From Aristolochia californica (lineage: Eukaryota > Streptophyta > Magnoliopsida > Piperales > Aristolochiaceae): a DNA stretch of 64,000 nt. The notes under the pieces are model-generated. The model was not told the DNA's origin and ran no database searches. It worked only from the letters and a program-made list of their open reading frames with translations. A program made the position numbers and the translations under genes. Within the stretch, counting starts at the first letter, position 1. Every line of letters begins with the position of its first letter. Location of the stretch: assembly GCA_029961685.1 (NCBI GenBank), contig JARWKL010000008.1, forward strand, positions 34,287,619-34,351,618, given 5' to 3'. This document shows positions 13,060-24,500 of this stretch, in pieces.

Positions 13060-13070
13060 CACCCCTCACC
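13060..13070 (-). other. TRIM polypurine tract (probable)
   Basis: The minus strand reads GGTGAGGGGTG, followed by three bases and then the 3' terminal repeat. This is where a plus-strand priming tract is expected. The tract contains two T bases, so it is not purely purine. Confidence 0.65.
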
Positions 13071-13274
13071 ACGAGCTGACGCCCACTGCGGCTCAAGACA
13101 TAGCAACGAAACGTCCGGGTGGTGTCTACGGCGCGCACCTTAGCCGAAACGCACAACGACATAGGCCCAACCCGGGTTACGTTACCTGGTGTTTCCCCCT
13201 GACCTATCTGTATGTAAATCCAGCCTCTGCACGCCCCCGCGTCTGAGGGGAATTGAACTCGTGACACAACGCCT

Positions 13275-13286
13275 GCTCCGATACCA
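13275..13286 (-). other. TRIM primer binding site (initiator tRNA-Met)
   Basis: On the minus strand this reads TGGTATCGGAGC, two bases inside the 5' terminal repeat. The standard plant LTR-element site complementary to the 3' end of initiator tRNA-Met is TGGTATCAGAGC. The single difference (A to G) would still allow a G-U pair. This feature fixes the element's orientation. Confidence 0.88.
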
Positions 13287-13288
13287 AA

Positions 13289-13370
13289 TGTTAAGCACCT
13301 AGCCAATACTACCCAAAAGACTGGCCTATCAGGAGCGGAAGACATAGGTACATCACCCAGGACCCTAACA
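13289..13370 (-). repeat. TRIM 5' terminal repeat (minus-strand orientation)
   Basis: This 82-bp repeat with TG...CA ends is upstream in the element's own orientation, because the primer binding site adjoins its inner edge. It aligns to the other repeat without gaps and with 11 mismatches by eye. It is too short to hold a recognisable promoter. Confidence 0.92.
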
Positions 13371-13375
13371 GATTT
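13371..13375. repeat. Right copy of TRIM target site duplication
   Basis: GATTT is followed by TTAACTGAG, which restores the satellite in register. It is the unmutated copy of the 5-bp target. Confidence 0.8.
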
Positions 13376-13587
13376 TTAACTGAGTGTTCACCCTCAATCC
13401 ATAAGTCATTTCTTACAAAAATATAGCTCTTTATGCATGATTGATCAATAAATCACTTTACAATCATCAATGATTGTTAGGTCCATTTTTTTGTAAATGG
13501 ACAAAATAATGGCTTCTTTGACTTGGGTAAATATCCCACCACACGTTCACTTGAGAATTTAATCAGGTTTGCATCCATAGGTCATTT

Positions 13588-16500
13588 GCATCATTAAAAT
13601 GTTTCAAGCATGAATATATCCATATTTAAAACATCTGTAGGATCAATTTAAAAATCTCTTTCTTATAAAATTCCAATCTATAAGGGTTGAACTCCTGGAA
13701 TTTCCCAAACTAGAAAATAAAAAATTTTGTGTTCATTTTTGGTGTGTGAATAAATTTTCTTTACTTAAATTTTTTTTTTAATTTTTTTGCATACATAAAC
13801 TGTAAAATTTTCATTTTGTTGTTATCTAGTTGCAATCTTATCTTTTAGTTTACAAGATAAATGAAAAATTGAAAACTCAAGTTTTGCTTTTAGAAAGTAG
13901 TATACATCTCAAAAGGAAATACTCAAATGTAGAGAGAGATAATTCCAAAAAGTGTCTATCATTTTTAGGGATTTTAATCTCTCTCCAGTTTTTATATATT
14001 TGGCTTTCCTATCGTCGGGAAAAGGGGAGGCCGAGGATTTTGAACTGAGTGTTCACTCCCAATCCATAAGTCATTTCTTACAAAAATATAGCTATTTTCA
14101 CATGATTGACCAATAAATCACTTTACAATCATCAATGATTGTTAGGAGAACTTTTTTGTAAATGGGCAAACAAATAGTTGTTTAACTTTGGTAAATATCC
14201 CACCGTACGTTCACTTGAGAATTTAATCAGGTTTGCATCCGTAGGTCATTTGCATCTTTAACATGTTTCAAGCATGCATATATCCATATTTAAAACATGT
14301 GTAGGATCAATTTAAAAATCTCTTTCTTATAAAATTTCGACCAATAGGGTTGAACTCGTAGGATTTCTAAAACTTGGATATCAACATTTTTGAGTTCATT
14401 TTAGATGTGGGAATAAATTTTCTTTACAAATTTTTTTTTTGCATACATAAACCATCAAATTTTCATTTTCTTGTGGTCTAGTTTAAATCTTATCTTTTTA
14501 GTTTACGAGATAAATGGAAAATTGAAAGCTCAATTTTTTATTTTAGAAAACTGTATACATCTAAAATGGAAATACTCAAATATTGAGAGAGATAATTCCA
14601 AAAAGTGTCTATCATTTTTAGGGATATTAAACTCACTCTAGTTTTTATATATTTGGCTTTGCAATCGTCAGAAAAAAGGGGGAGGCTGTAGATTTTTAAC
14701 TCATTGTTCACTCCCAATCCATAAGTCATTTCTAACAAAAATATAGCCCGTTACGCATGATTGACCAATAAATCACTTTACAATCATCAATGATTATTTG
14801 GTCAGTTTTTTTGTAAATGAGCAAAGTAATGGCTTGTTTGACTTGGGTAAATATCCCTCCACACGCTCACTTGAGAATTTAATCAAGGTTGCATCCATAG
14901 GTCATTTGCATCTTTAACATGTTTTAAGCATGCACATATCCATATTTAAAACATGTGTAAGATCAATTTAAAAATCTCTTTCTTATAAAATTCCATCCTA
15001 TTAGGGCTGAACTTGTTGGATTTCCCAAACTTAGATATCAAAATTTTTTTGCTCATTTGTGGTGTGTGAATAAATTTTCTATAATTAAATTTTTTGTTTT
15101 TTTAATTTTTTTGCATACACAAACTCTAAAATTACCATTTTGTTTTGATCTAGTTTCCATCTTATGTTGTAGTTTACGAGATAAATGGAAAAGAGATAGC
15201 TCAAGTTTTGATTTGGGAAAATAGTATACATCTAAAATGAAAATACTCAAGTGTAGAGAGAAATAATTCCAAAAAGTGTCTATCATTTTTAGAGATTTTA
15301 AAATCTTTCTAGTTTTTATATATTTGGCTTTGCAATATTTGGTCAAAGGGGGAGGCAAGGGATTTTTAACTGAGTGTTGACACCCAATCCATAAGTCATT
15401 TCTTACAAAAATATAGCATGTTACACATGATTGACCAATAAATCACTTTACAATCATCAATGATTGTTTGGTCAGCTTTTTGTAAATGGGCAATGGCTAG
15501 TTTGACTTGGGTAAATATCCCATCGTACGTTCACTTGAGCATTTAATATGGTTTGGATCCATAGGTCATTTGCATCTTTAACATATTTCAAGCATGCTTA
15601 TATCCATATTTAAAACATGTGTAGGATCAAATTAAAAATCTCTTTCTTAAAAAATTCCAACCTAGTTGGGTTAAACTTGTGGGATTTACCAAATTTGGAT
15701 ATCAAAATTTTTGTGTTCATTTGTGGTGTGTGAATAAATTTTCTTTTACTGAAATTTGTTGTTTTATTTTTATTTTGCAAAAATAAACCTTAAAATTTTA
15801 ATTTTGTAGTGATCTAGTTGCAATTTTATCTTTTAGTTTATGAGATAAATGGAAAAGTGAAAGCTCAAGTTTTGATTTTAGAAAATAGTATACATCCAAA
15901 ATGGTAATTCTCAAATGTATAGAGAGATAATTCCAAAAAGTGTCTGTCATTTTTAGGGATTTTGAACTCTCTCTAGTTTTTATATATTTGGTTTTGTAAT
16001 CGTGGGGAAAAGGGGGAGGTGGGGGGATTTTTAACTGAGTGTTGAGTCCCAATCCATAAGTCATTTCTTAAAAAAAAAATAGGTTGTTACGCATGATTGA
16101 CCATTAAATCACTTTACAATCATCAATGATTGTTAGGTCAACTTTATGTAAATGGGCTAAATAATGGCTTGTTTGACTTGGGTAAATGTCCCATTGCACG
16201 TTAACTTGAGAATTTAATCAGGTTTGGATCCATAGGTCATTTTCATCTTTAACATGTTTCAAGCATGCTTATATCCATATTTAAAACATGTGTTGGATCA
16301 ATTTAAAAATCTCTTTCTTATAAAATTCCAACCTACGTGGGTTGAACTTGTGGGATTTCCCATATTTGTACATCAAAATTATTTTGTTCATTTGTGCTAT
16401 GTGAATAAATTTGTTGTTTTTTAAAATTTTTTGCATACGTAAACTTTAAATTTTTCATTTTGTAGTGATCTAGTTGTAATCTAATCTTTTAGTTTACGAT

Positions 16501-19500
16501 ATAAATGGAAAATTGAAAGCTCAAGTTTTGATTTTTCAAAATAGTATACATCTAAAATAGAAATACTCGAATGTATAGAGAGATAATTCTGAAAAGTCTT
16601 TGTGATTTTTAGGGATTTTAAACTATCTCTAGTTTTTATATATTTGGCTAAGCAATCGTCTAGAAAAGGGGGAGGCGGGGGATTTTTAACTGAGTGTTCA
16701 CTCCCAATCCATAAGTCATTTCTAACAAAAATATAGTCCGCTATGCATGATTGACCAATAAATCACTTTACAATCATCAATGATTATTAGGTCAGCTTTT
16801 TTGTAAATGGGTAAAATAATTGCTTCTTTGACTAGGGTAAATATCGCCCGTTCACTTGAGAATTTAATTAGGTTTGCATCCATATGTCATTTGCATCTTT
16901 AACATTTTTCAAGCATGCATATATCCATATTTAAAACATGTGTAGGATCAATTTAAAAATCTCTTTTTTATAAAATTCCAACCTATTAGGGTTGAACTTG
17001 AGGGATTTCCCAAATAAGGATATTAAAATTTTTATGTTCATTTGTCGTGTGTAAAAAAAATTTTCATTACTAAAATTTTTAATTTTTTTAAATTTTTTGC
17101 ATTCATAAACCATAAAATTTTTATTTTTTTTGGAGCTACTTGTAATCTTATCTTTTAGTTTATGAGATAAGTGGAAAATTTAAAGCTCAACTTTTGATTT
17201 TAGAAAATAGTATACATCTAAAATTCAAATACTCAAATGTAGAGGGATAATTCCAAAACGTGGCTGTCATTTTTAGGGATTTTAAACTCTCTCTAGTTTT
17301 TATATATTTGGCTTTCCTACCATCGGGAAAAGGGGGAGGCGGTGGATTTTGAACCGAGTGTTCACTCCCAATCCATAAGTCATTTCTTACAAAAATTTAC
17401 TCCGTTACGCATGATTGACCAATAAATCACTTTATAATCATCAATGAATGTTAGGACAATTTTTTTGTAAATGGGCAAAAAAAGTTGTTTGACAAGGGTA
17501 AATATCCCACCGCACGTTTACTTGAGAATTTAATCAGGTTTGCATCCATAGGTCATATGCATCTTTCACATGTTTCAAGCATGCATATATCCATATTTAA
17601 AACCTGAGTAGGCTCAATTTAAAAATCTCTTTCTTATAAAATTCCAACCTATTAGGGTTGAACTTGTGGGATTTCCCAAACTTGGATATCAAAAATTTTA
17701 TGTTTATTTCTGGGGTGTGAATAAATTTTCTTTACTTAAATTTGTTGTTTTTTTACTTTTTTTTTCATACATAAACCTTAAAATTATCATTATTTTTTAT
17801 CTAGTTGCTATCTATCTTTTAGTTTACAAGATAAATGGAAAATTGAAAGATCAAGTTTTGATTTTAGAAAATAGTATACATCTAAAATTGATATACTCAA
17901 ATGTAGAGAGAGATAATTCCAAAAAGTGTCAATTATTTGTAGGGATTTTAAACTCTCTCTAGGTTTTATATATTTGGTTTTGCAATCGTCGGAAAAAAGG
18001 GGAGGCGGGGGATTTTAACTGAGTGTTCACTTCTAATCCATGAGTCATTTCTTACAAAAATATGACATGTTACAAATGATTGACCAATAAATTACTTTAG
18101 ATTATCAATGATTGTTACGTCAGCATGTTTTTAAATTTGCAAAATAATGGCTTGTTTGACTAGGGTAAATATCCCACCTCATGTTCACTTGAAAATTTAA
18201 TGTGGTTTACATCCATAGGTCATTTGCATCTTTAACATGTTTCATGCAAGCATATATCCATATTTAAAACATGTGAAGGATCAATTTAAAAATCTTTTTC
18301 TGATAAAATTCCAAGGGTTGAACTTGTGGGATTTCCCAAAATTGGATATCAAAATTTTTGTGTTCATTTGTGGTGAGTGAATAAATTTTCTTTACTTAAA
18401 TTTGTTGTTTTTTTAATTTTTTTGCATTCATAAACTGTAAAATTTTCATTTTGTTGTGATCTTCTTGCAATCTTATCTTTTAGTTTACGAGATAAATGAA
18501 AAATTGAAAGCTCAAGTTTTGATTTTAGAAAATAGTATACATCTAAAATGAAAATACTCAAATGTAGAGAGAGATAATTCCAAAAAGTGTCTGTCATTTT
18601 TAGGCATTTTAAACTCTCTCTAGTTTTTATATATTTGGCTAGCCTATCGTCAGGAAAAGGGGGAGGTAGGGGATTTTGAACAGAGTGTTCACTCCCAATC
18701 TATAAGTCATTTCTTACAAAAATATAGCCCGTTACGTATGATTGACCAATAAATTAGTTAACAATCATCAATGATATATAGGGAAACTTTTTTTGTAAAT
18801 GGGCAAACAAATGGATGTTTGACTTGGCTAAATATCCCACCGCACATTCACTTGAGAATTTAATCAGGTCTGCATCCATAGGTCATTTGCATCTTTATCA
18901 TGTTTCAAGCATGCACATATCCATATTTAAAACATGGAGTAGGCTCAATTTAAAAATCTCTTTCTTATAAAATTTCAACCTATTAGGGTGGAACTTGTGG
19001 GATTTCCCAAACTTGGATATCAAAATTTTTGTGTTCATATGTGGTGTGTGAATAAAATTTTTCTTCACCTAAATTTGTTGTTTTTTTAAATTTTTTACAT
19101 TCATAAACTCCAAAATTTTCATTTTGTTGTGCTCTTGTTTCCATCTTATCTTGTAGTTTATGAGATAAATGGAAAAGTGATAGCACAATTTTTGATTTTA
19201 GAAAATAGTATACATCTAAAATGTAAATACTCAAATGTAGAGAGAGATAATTCCAAAAAGTGTCAGTCATTTGTAGGAATTTTAAAATCTCTCTAGTTTT
19301 TGTTTATTTGGGTTTGCCATCGTTGGGAAACGGAGGCGAGGGATATTTAACTGAGTGTTGACTCCCAATCCATAAGTCATTTCTTACAAAAATATAGCCC
19401 GTTACGCATGATTGACCAATAAATCACTTTGCAATCATCAATGATTTGTTAGGTCAGCTTTTTGTAAATATCCATCGCACGTACACTTGAGAATTTAATC

Positions 19501-19523
19501 AGGTTTGGATCCAAGGGTCATTT
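13588..19523. repeat. Satellite units 21-29, nearly regular
   Basis: Units are spaced 650-671 bp, except unit 29 (18889-19523, 635 bp). Unit 29 has lost about 35 bp between two GTAAAT copies at 19464. Units at 14908 and 18889 carry the ATCTTGTAG variant with a TGTTGAC motif, and the unit after each has GCTTATATCC. Units at 16893 and 17559 match those at 37995 and 38664. The shared marks are AAAACGTG, CGTTTACTTGAG, GCATCTTTCACAT and then the GAAAGATCAAG variant. No gene is seen. Confidence 0.88.
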
Positions 19524-20295
19524 GCATTTTTAATATGTTTCATGCATGCTTATATCCATATTTAAAACATCTGTAGGATAAATTTAAAAATCTCTTTCTT
19601 TTAAAATTCTAACCTACTTGGGTTGAGCTTGTGGGTTTTCCTAAACTTGGATATCAAATATTTTTGTTCATTTGTGGTGTGTGAATAAATTTGCTTTACT
19701 TAAATATGTTGTTATTTTTATTTTTTTTCATACATAAACTTTAAATTTTTCATTTTGTAGTGATCTTGTTGCAATCTTATCTTTTAGTTTATGAGATAAA
19801 TGGAAAATAGAAAACTCAAGTTTTGATTTTTCAAAATAGTATAAATCTAAAATAGAAATACTCGAATGTATAGAGAGATAATTCAAAAAAGGGTCTGTGA
19901 TTTTTAGTGATTTTAAACTCTCTCTAGTGTTTATATATTTGGCTTTGCAATCGTCGGGAAAAGGAGGTGGATGAGTATTTTTAACTTAGTGTTCACTCCC
20001 AATCCATAAGTCATTTCTTACAAAAATATAGCCCGCAATATTAGGCTTTCCTATCGTCGGGAAAAGGGGGAGGCGGGGGATTTTGAACTGAGTGTTCACT
20101 CCCAATCCATAAGTCATTTCTTACAAAAATATAGCCCGTTAAGCAAGATTGACCAATAAATCACTTTACAATTATCGATAATTGTTTGGACAATTTTTTT
20201 TGTAAATGGGAAAAAAAATTGTTGTTTGACTAGGGTAAATATCCCACTGCACTTTCATTTGAGAATTTAATCAGGTTTGCATCCATAGGTCATTT
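19524..20295. repeat. Unit 30 with 103-bp internal duplication
   Basis: The spacing is 772 bp. After ATAGCCCGC near 20035 the sequence returns to the GGCTTT landmark, present at 19941 and again at 20044. The first copy has GGCTTTGCAATCG with TTTTTAACTTAG. The second has GGCTTTCCTATCG with TTTTGAACTGAG and then the GGACAA variant. The junction therefore joins two satellite subfamilies. Confidence 0.88.
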
Positions 20296-21482
20296 GCTTC
20301 CTTCACATGTTTCAAGTATGCATATATTCATATTTAAAACATGAGTCAGATCAATTTAAAAATCTGTTTCTTATAATATTTCAACCTATTAGGGTTGAAC
20401 TTGTGGGATTTTCCAAACTTGGGTGTCAAAAATTTTGTGTTTATTTCTGGGGTGTGAATAAATTTTCATTACTTAAATTTTTTTTTTAACTTTTTTTTGC
20501 ATACAAAAACCATAAAATTTTCTTCTTTTTGTGATCTAGTTGCAATCTTCTCTTTTCATTTACGAAATAAAAGGAAAATTGAAAGATCAAGTTTTGATTT
20601 TAGAAAATAGTATACATCTAAAATTGATATACATAAATGTAGAGAGAGATAATTTCAAAAAGTGTCTATCAATTTTAGCCATTTTAAACTCTCTCTAGGT
20701 TTTATATATTTGGCTTTGCAATCATCGAGAAAAGGGGGAGGTGGGGGATTTTTAACAGAGTGTTCACTCCCAATCCCTAAGTAATTTCTTACAAAAATAT
20801 AGCCCCATTACGCATGATTGACAAATCAATCACTTTACAATCATCACTAATTGTTAGGTTAGCTTTTTGTAAATGGGCAAAATAATGGCTTGTTTGACTT
20901 GGGTAAATATCCCATCGCACATTCACTTGAGAATTAATCAGGTTTGGATCCATAGGTCATTTGCATCATTACATGTTTCAAGCATGCTTATATCCATATT
21001 CAAAACATGTGTAGGTTCAATTTAAAAATTTCTTTCTTATAAAATTCCAACCGTCTTAGGTTGAACTTGTGAGATTTCCCAAACTTGGATATCAAAATTT
21101 TTGTGTTCATTTGTGGTGTGTGAATAAATTTGCTTTACTTAAATTTGTTGTTTTTTAAATTTATTTGCATAAATAAACCTTAAAAATTTCATTTTGCAGT
21201 GATCTAGTTGCAATCTTATCTTTTAGTTTACGAGATAAATGGAAAATTTAAAGCTTATGTTTTGATTTTACAAAATAGAATACATCTAAAATGGAAATAA
21301 ACAAATGTAGAGAGAGATAATTCCAAAATGTGTCTATCATTTTTAGGGATTTTAAACTCTCTCTACTTTTTATATATTTGGCTTTGGAATAGTCCGGAAA
21401 AGGGGGAGGTAGGGGATTTTTAACTGAGTGTTCACTCCCAATCCAAGATTCATATCTTACAAAAATATGGTTGTTACACATG

Positions 21483-21540
21483 ATTGACCAATAAATCACT
21501 TTACAATCATCAATGATTGTAAAGTGATTTATTGGTCAAT
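21483..21540. repeat. Fold-back palindrome, 28-bp perfect arms
   Basis: Bases 21483-21510 are the exact reverse complement of 21513-21540, with a 2-base spacer (CA). The left arm is the normal conserved segment ATTGACCAATAAATCAC through ACAATCAT. The right arm extends the natural 8-bp dyad by about 20 bases and adds about 23 bp to the unit (690 bp spacing). The normal sequence then resumes at TGTTAGGTCA. This is the mark of a template switch at a hairpin during DNA synthesis. Confidence 0.95.
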
Positions 21541-24500
21541 TGTTAGGTCACCTTTTTTGTAAATGGGCAAAACAATGGCTTGTTTGACTTGGGAAATATC
21601 CCACTACACGTTCACTTGAGAATTTAATCAGGTTTGCATCCATCAAACATTTGCTTCTTTAACATGTTTCAAGCATGCATATATCCATATTTAAAACATG
21701 TGTAGGATCAATTTAAAAATCTCTTACTTATAAAATTCCTACCTGTTAGGGTAGAACTTGTGGGATTTCTAAAACTTGGATATCAAAAATTTTGTGTTCA
21801 TTTCTGGTGTGTGAATAAATATTCTTTACTTAAATTTTTTGTTTTTTAAATTTTTTTGTATACATAAACCTTATAATTTTCATTTTCTTGTGATCTAGTT
21901 GCAATCTGATCTTTTAGTTTACGAGAGAAATGGAAAATTGATAGCTCAGGTTTTTATGTTAGAAAATAGTATACATCTAAAATGGAAATACTCAAATGTA
22001 GAGACAGACAATTCAAAAAAGTGTCTGTCATTTTTAGGGATTTTAAACTCTCTCTAGTTTTTATATATTTGGCTTTCCTACTGTTGGGAAAAGGGGGAGG
22101 CGAGGTATTTTGAACTGTGTGTTCACTCCCAATCCATGTGTCATTTCTTAAAAAAATATAGCCCGTTACGCATGATTGACCAATAAATCACTTTACAATC
22201 ATCAATGATTGTTAGGTCAGCTTTTTGTAAATGGGCAAAATAATGGCTTGTTTGACTTGGGTAAATATCCCATCGCACGTTCACTTGAGAATTAAATCAG
22301 GTTTCAATCCATAGGTCATTTGCATCTTTAACATGTTTCAAGCATGCTTAGATCCATATTTAAAACATGTGTAGGATCAATTTAAAACTCTCTCTCCTAT
22401 AAAATTCCAACCTGTTAGGGTTGAACTTGTGGGATTTCCCAAACTTTGATATCAAAATTTTTGTGTACATTTCTACTGTGTGAATAAATTTTCTTTACTT
22501 AATTTTTTTTTTAAGTTTTTTGCATACATAAACCTTAAAATTTTCATTTTGTAGCGATCAAGTTGCAATCTTATCTTTTAGTTTACGAGATAAATGGAAA
22601 AACGAAAGTTCAAGTTTTGATTTTGCAAAATAGTATATATCCAAAATGGAAATACTTGAATGTATAGAGAGATAATTCCAAAAAGTGTCTGTGAGTTTTA
22701 GGAATTTTAAACTCTCTCTAGTTTTTAAATATTTGGCTTTGCAATCGACGGGAAAAGGGGGAGGCGAGGGATTTTTAACTGAGTGTTCACGCCCAATCCA
22801 TAAGTCATTTCTAACAAAATATAGCCCGCTATGCATGATTGACCAATAAATCACTTTATAATCATCAATGATTGTTAGGTCAGCTTTTTTGTAAACAGGT
22901 AAAATAATGGCTTGTTAGACTTGGGGCAATATCCCAACGCACGTTCACTTGAGAATTTAATCAGGTTTGTATCCATAGGTCATTTGCATCTTTAACATGT
23001 TTCAAGCATGCATATATCCATATTTAAAGCAAGTGTAGGATCAATTTAAAAATCTCTTTCTTATAAAATTCGAACCCATTAGGGTTTAACTTGTGGGATT
23101 TCTAAAACTTGGATATCAAAATGTTTGTGTTCATTTCTGTTGTGTGAATAAATTTTCTTTACTTAAATTTGTTGTTATTTTAATTTTTTTGCATACATAA
23201 ACCTTCAAATTTTCATTTTCTTGTGATCTTGTTGCAATCTGATCTTTTAGTTTACGAGATAAATAGAAATAGTTTTGATTTTAGAAAATTGTATACATAT
23301 AAAATTGAAATACTCAAATGTAGAGAGAGATAATTCCAAAAAGTGTCTGTCATTTTTAGGGATTTTAAACTCTCTCTAGTTTTTATATATTTGGCTTTTG
23401 AATTGTCGGGAAAAGGGGGAGGCGATGTATTTTGAACTGAGTGTTCACTCCCAATCCATAAGTCATTTCTTACAAAAATATAGCCCGTTACGCATGATTG
23501 ACCAATAAATCACTTTACAATCATTAATGGTTGTTAGTTCTGTTTTTTTTAAATGGGCAAAAAATGGCTTGTTTTACTTGGGTAAATATCCCATAGCACG
23601 TTCACTGGAGAATTTAATCAGGTTTGGATCCATAGTTCATTTGCAACTTTAGCTTGTTTCAAGCATGCTTATCTCCATATTTAGAACATGAGTAGGATCA
23701 ATTTAAAAATCTCTTTCTTATAAAATTCCAATCTACTTGGGTTGAACTTGTGGGATTTCCCAAACTTGGATATCAAATTTTTTGTGTTCATTTGTGGTGT
23801 GTCAATAAATTTTCTTTACTTAATTTTTTTTTTAATTTTTTGCATAAATAAACCTTTAAATTTTCATATTTTAGTGATCTAGTTGACTTTTATCTTTTAG
23901 TTTATGAGATAAATGGAAAAGTGAAAGCTCAAGTTTTGATTTTTGATAATAGTATACATCTAAAATGGACATACTCAAATGTAGATAGAGATAATTCCAA
24001 AAAGTGTCTATCATTTTTAGGGATTTTGAACTGTCTCTAGTTTTTATATATTTGGCTTTGCAATCGTCGGGAAAAGGAGGTGGCGGGGGATTTTTAACTG
24101 AGTGTTGACTCCCAATCCATAAGTCATTTCTTACAAAAATATAGCCTGTTACGAATGATTCATCAATAAATCACTTTACATTCATCAATGATTGTTAGGA
24201 CAACTTAAATGGGCTAAAAAATGGTTGTTTGACTTGGGTAAATATCCCACCACACTTTCACATGAAAATTTAATCAGGTTTGCTTCCATAGGTTAGTTGC
24301 ATCTTAACATGTTTCAAACATGCATATATCCATATTTTAAATATGAGTAGGATCAATTTAAAAATCTCGTTCCAATAAAATCTAAACTATTATGGTAGAA
24401 CTTCTGGGATTTCCCAAACTTGGATATCAAAATTTTTGTGTTCATTTCTGGTGTGTGAATAAATTTTCTTTACTTAAATTTGTAGTTTTTTAAAAAATTT

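Larger units (their letters stand above)
12975..13370 (-). mobile_element. TRIM-type non-autonomous LTR retroelement, complete
   Basis: This is a 396-bp element, clearly richer in G, C and CpG than the satellite. It has 82-bp direct terminal repeats (12975-13056 and 13289-13370), each beginning TGTT and ending AACA. The internal region is only 232 bp. On the minus strand, a primer binding site for initiator tRNA-Met follows the upstream repeat by two bases, and a purine-rich tract precedes the downstream repeat. A 5-bp target duplication flanks it. The total length, very short terminal repeats and lack of gag or pol define the TRIM class. These elements are mobilised in trans by autonomous LTR retrotransposons. 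A 116-codon minus-strand open frame (12995-13345) crosses both repeats but shows no retroelement motif, so I do not call it a gene. The 5S-like segment of Cassandra elements is not apparent. The family is not recognised. Confidence 0.93.
12517..13587. repeat. Unit 20, split by a TRIM retroelement
   Basis: The spacing is 1071 bp. Removing the 396-bp element and one 5-bp target copy leaves 670 bp, a normal unit. The break lies at the GGGGGATTTTT edge of the G-rich box. The satellite sequence continues in register on both sides, so the insertion entered an existing array. Confidence 0.95.

Noticed and set aside
12995..13345. 116-codon minus-strand open frame within the TRIM
   Set aside because: It spans both terminal repeats and the primer site, has no gag, protease or polymerase motif, and TRIMs are noncoding. 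The GC-rich element simply lacks stop codons in this frame.
12975..13370. SINE or MITE instead of TRIM
   Set aside because: The ends are long direct, not inverted, repeats. The tRNA-like piece is a primer site just inside a terminal repeat, not an internal Pol III promoter, and there is no A-rich tail.
12975..13370. Cassandra-type TRIM
   Set aside because: The terminal repeats are only 82 bp and show no recognisable 5S rRNA-like segment, which defines Cassandra.
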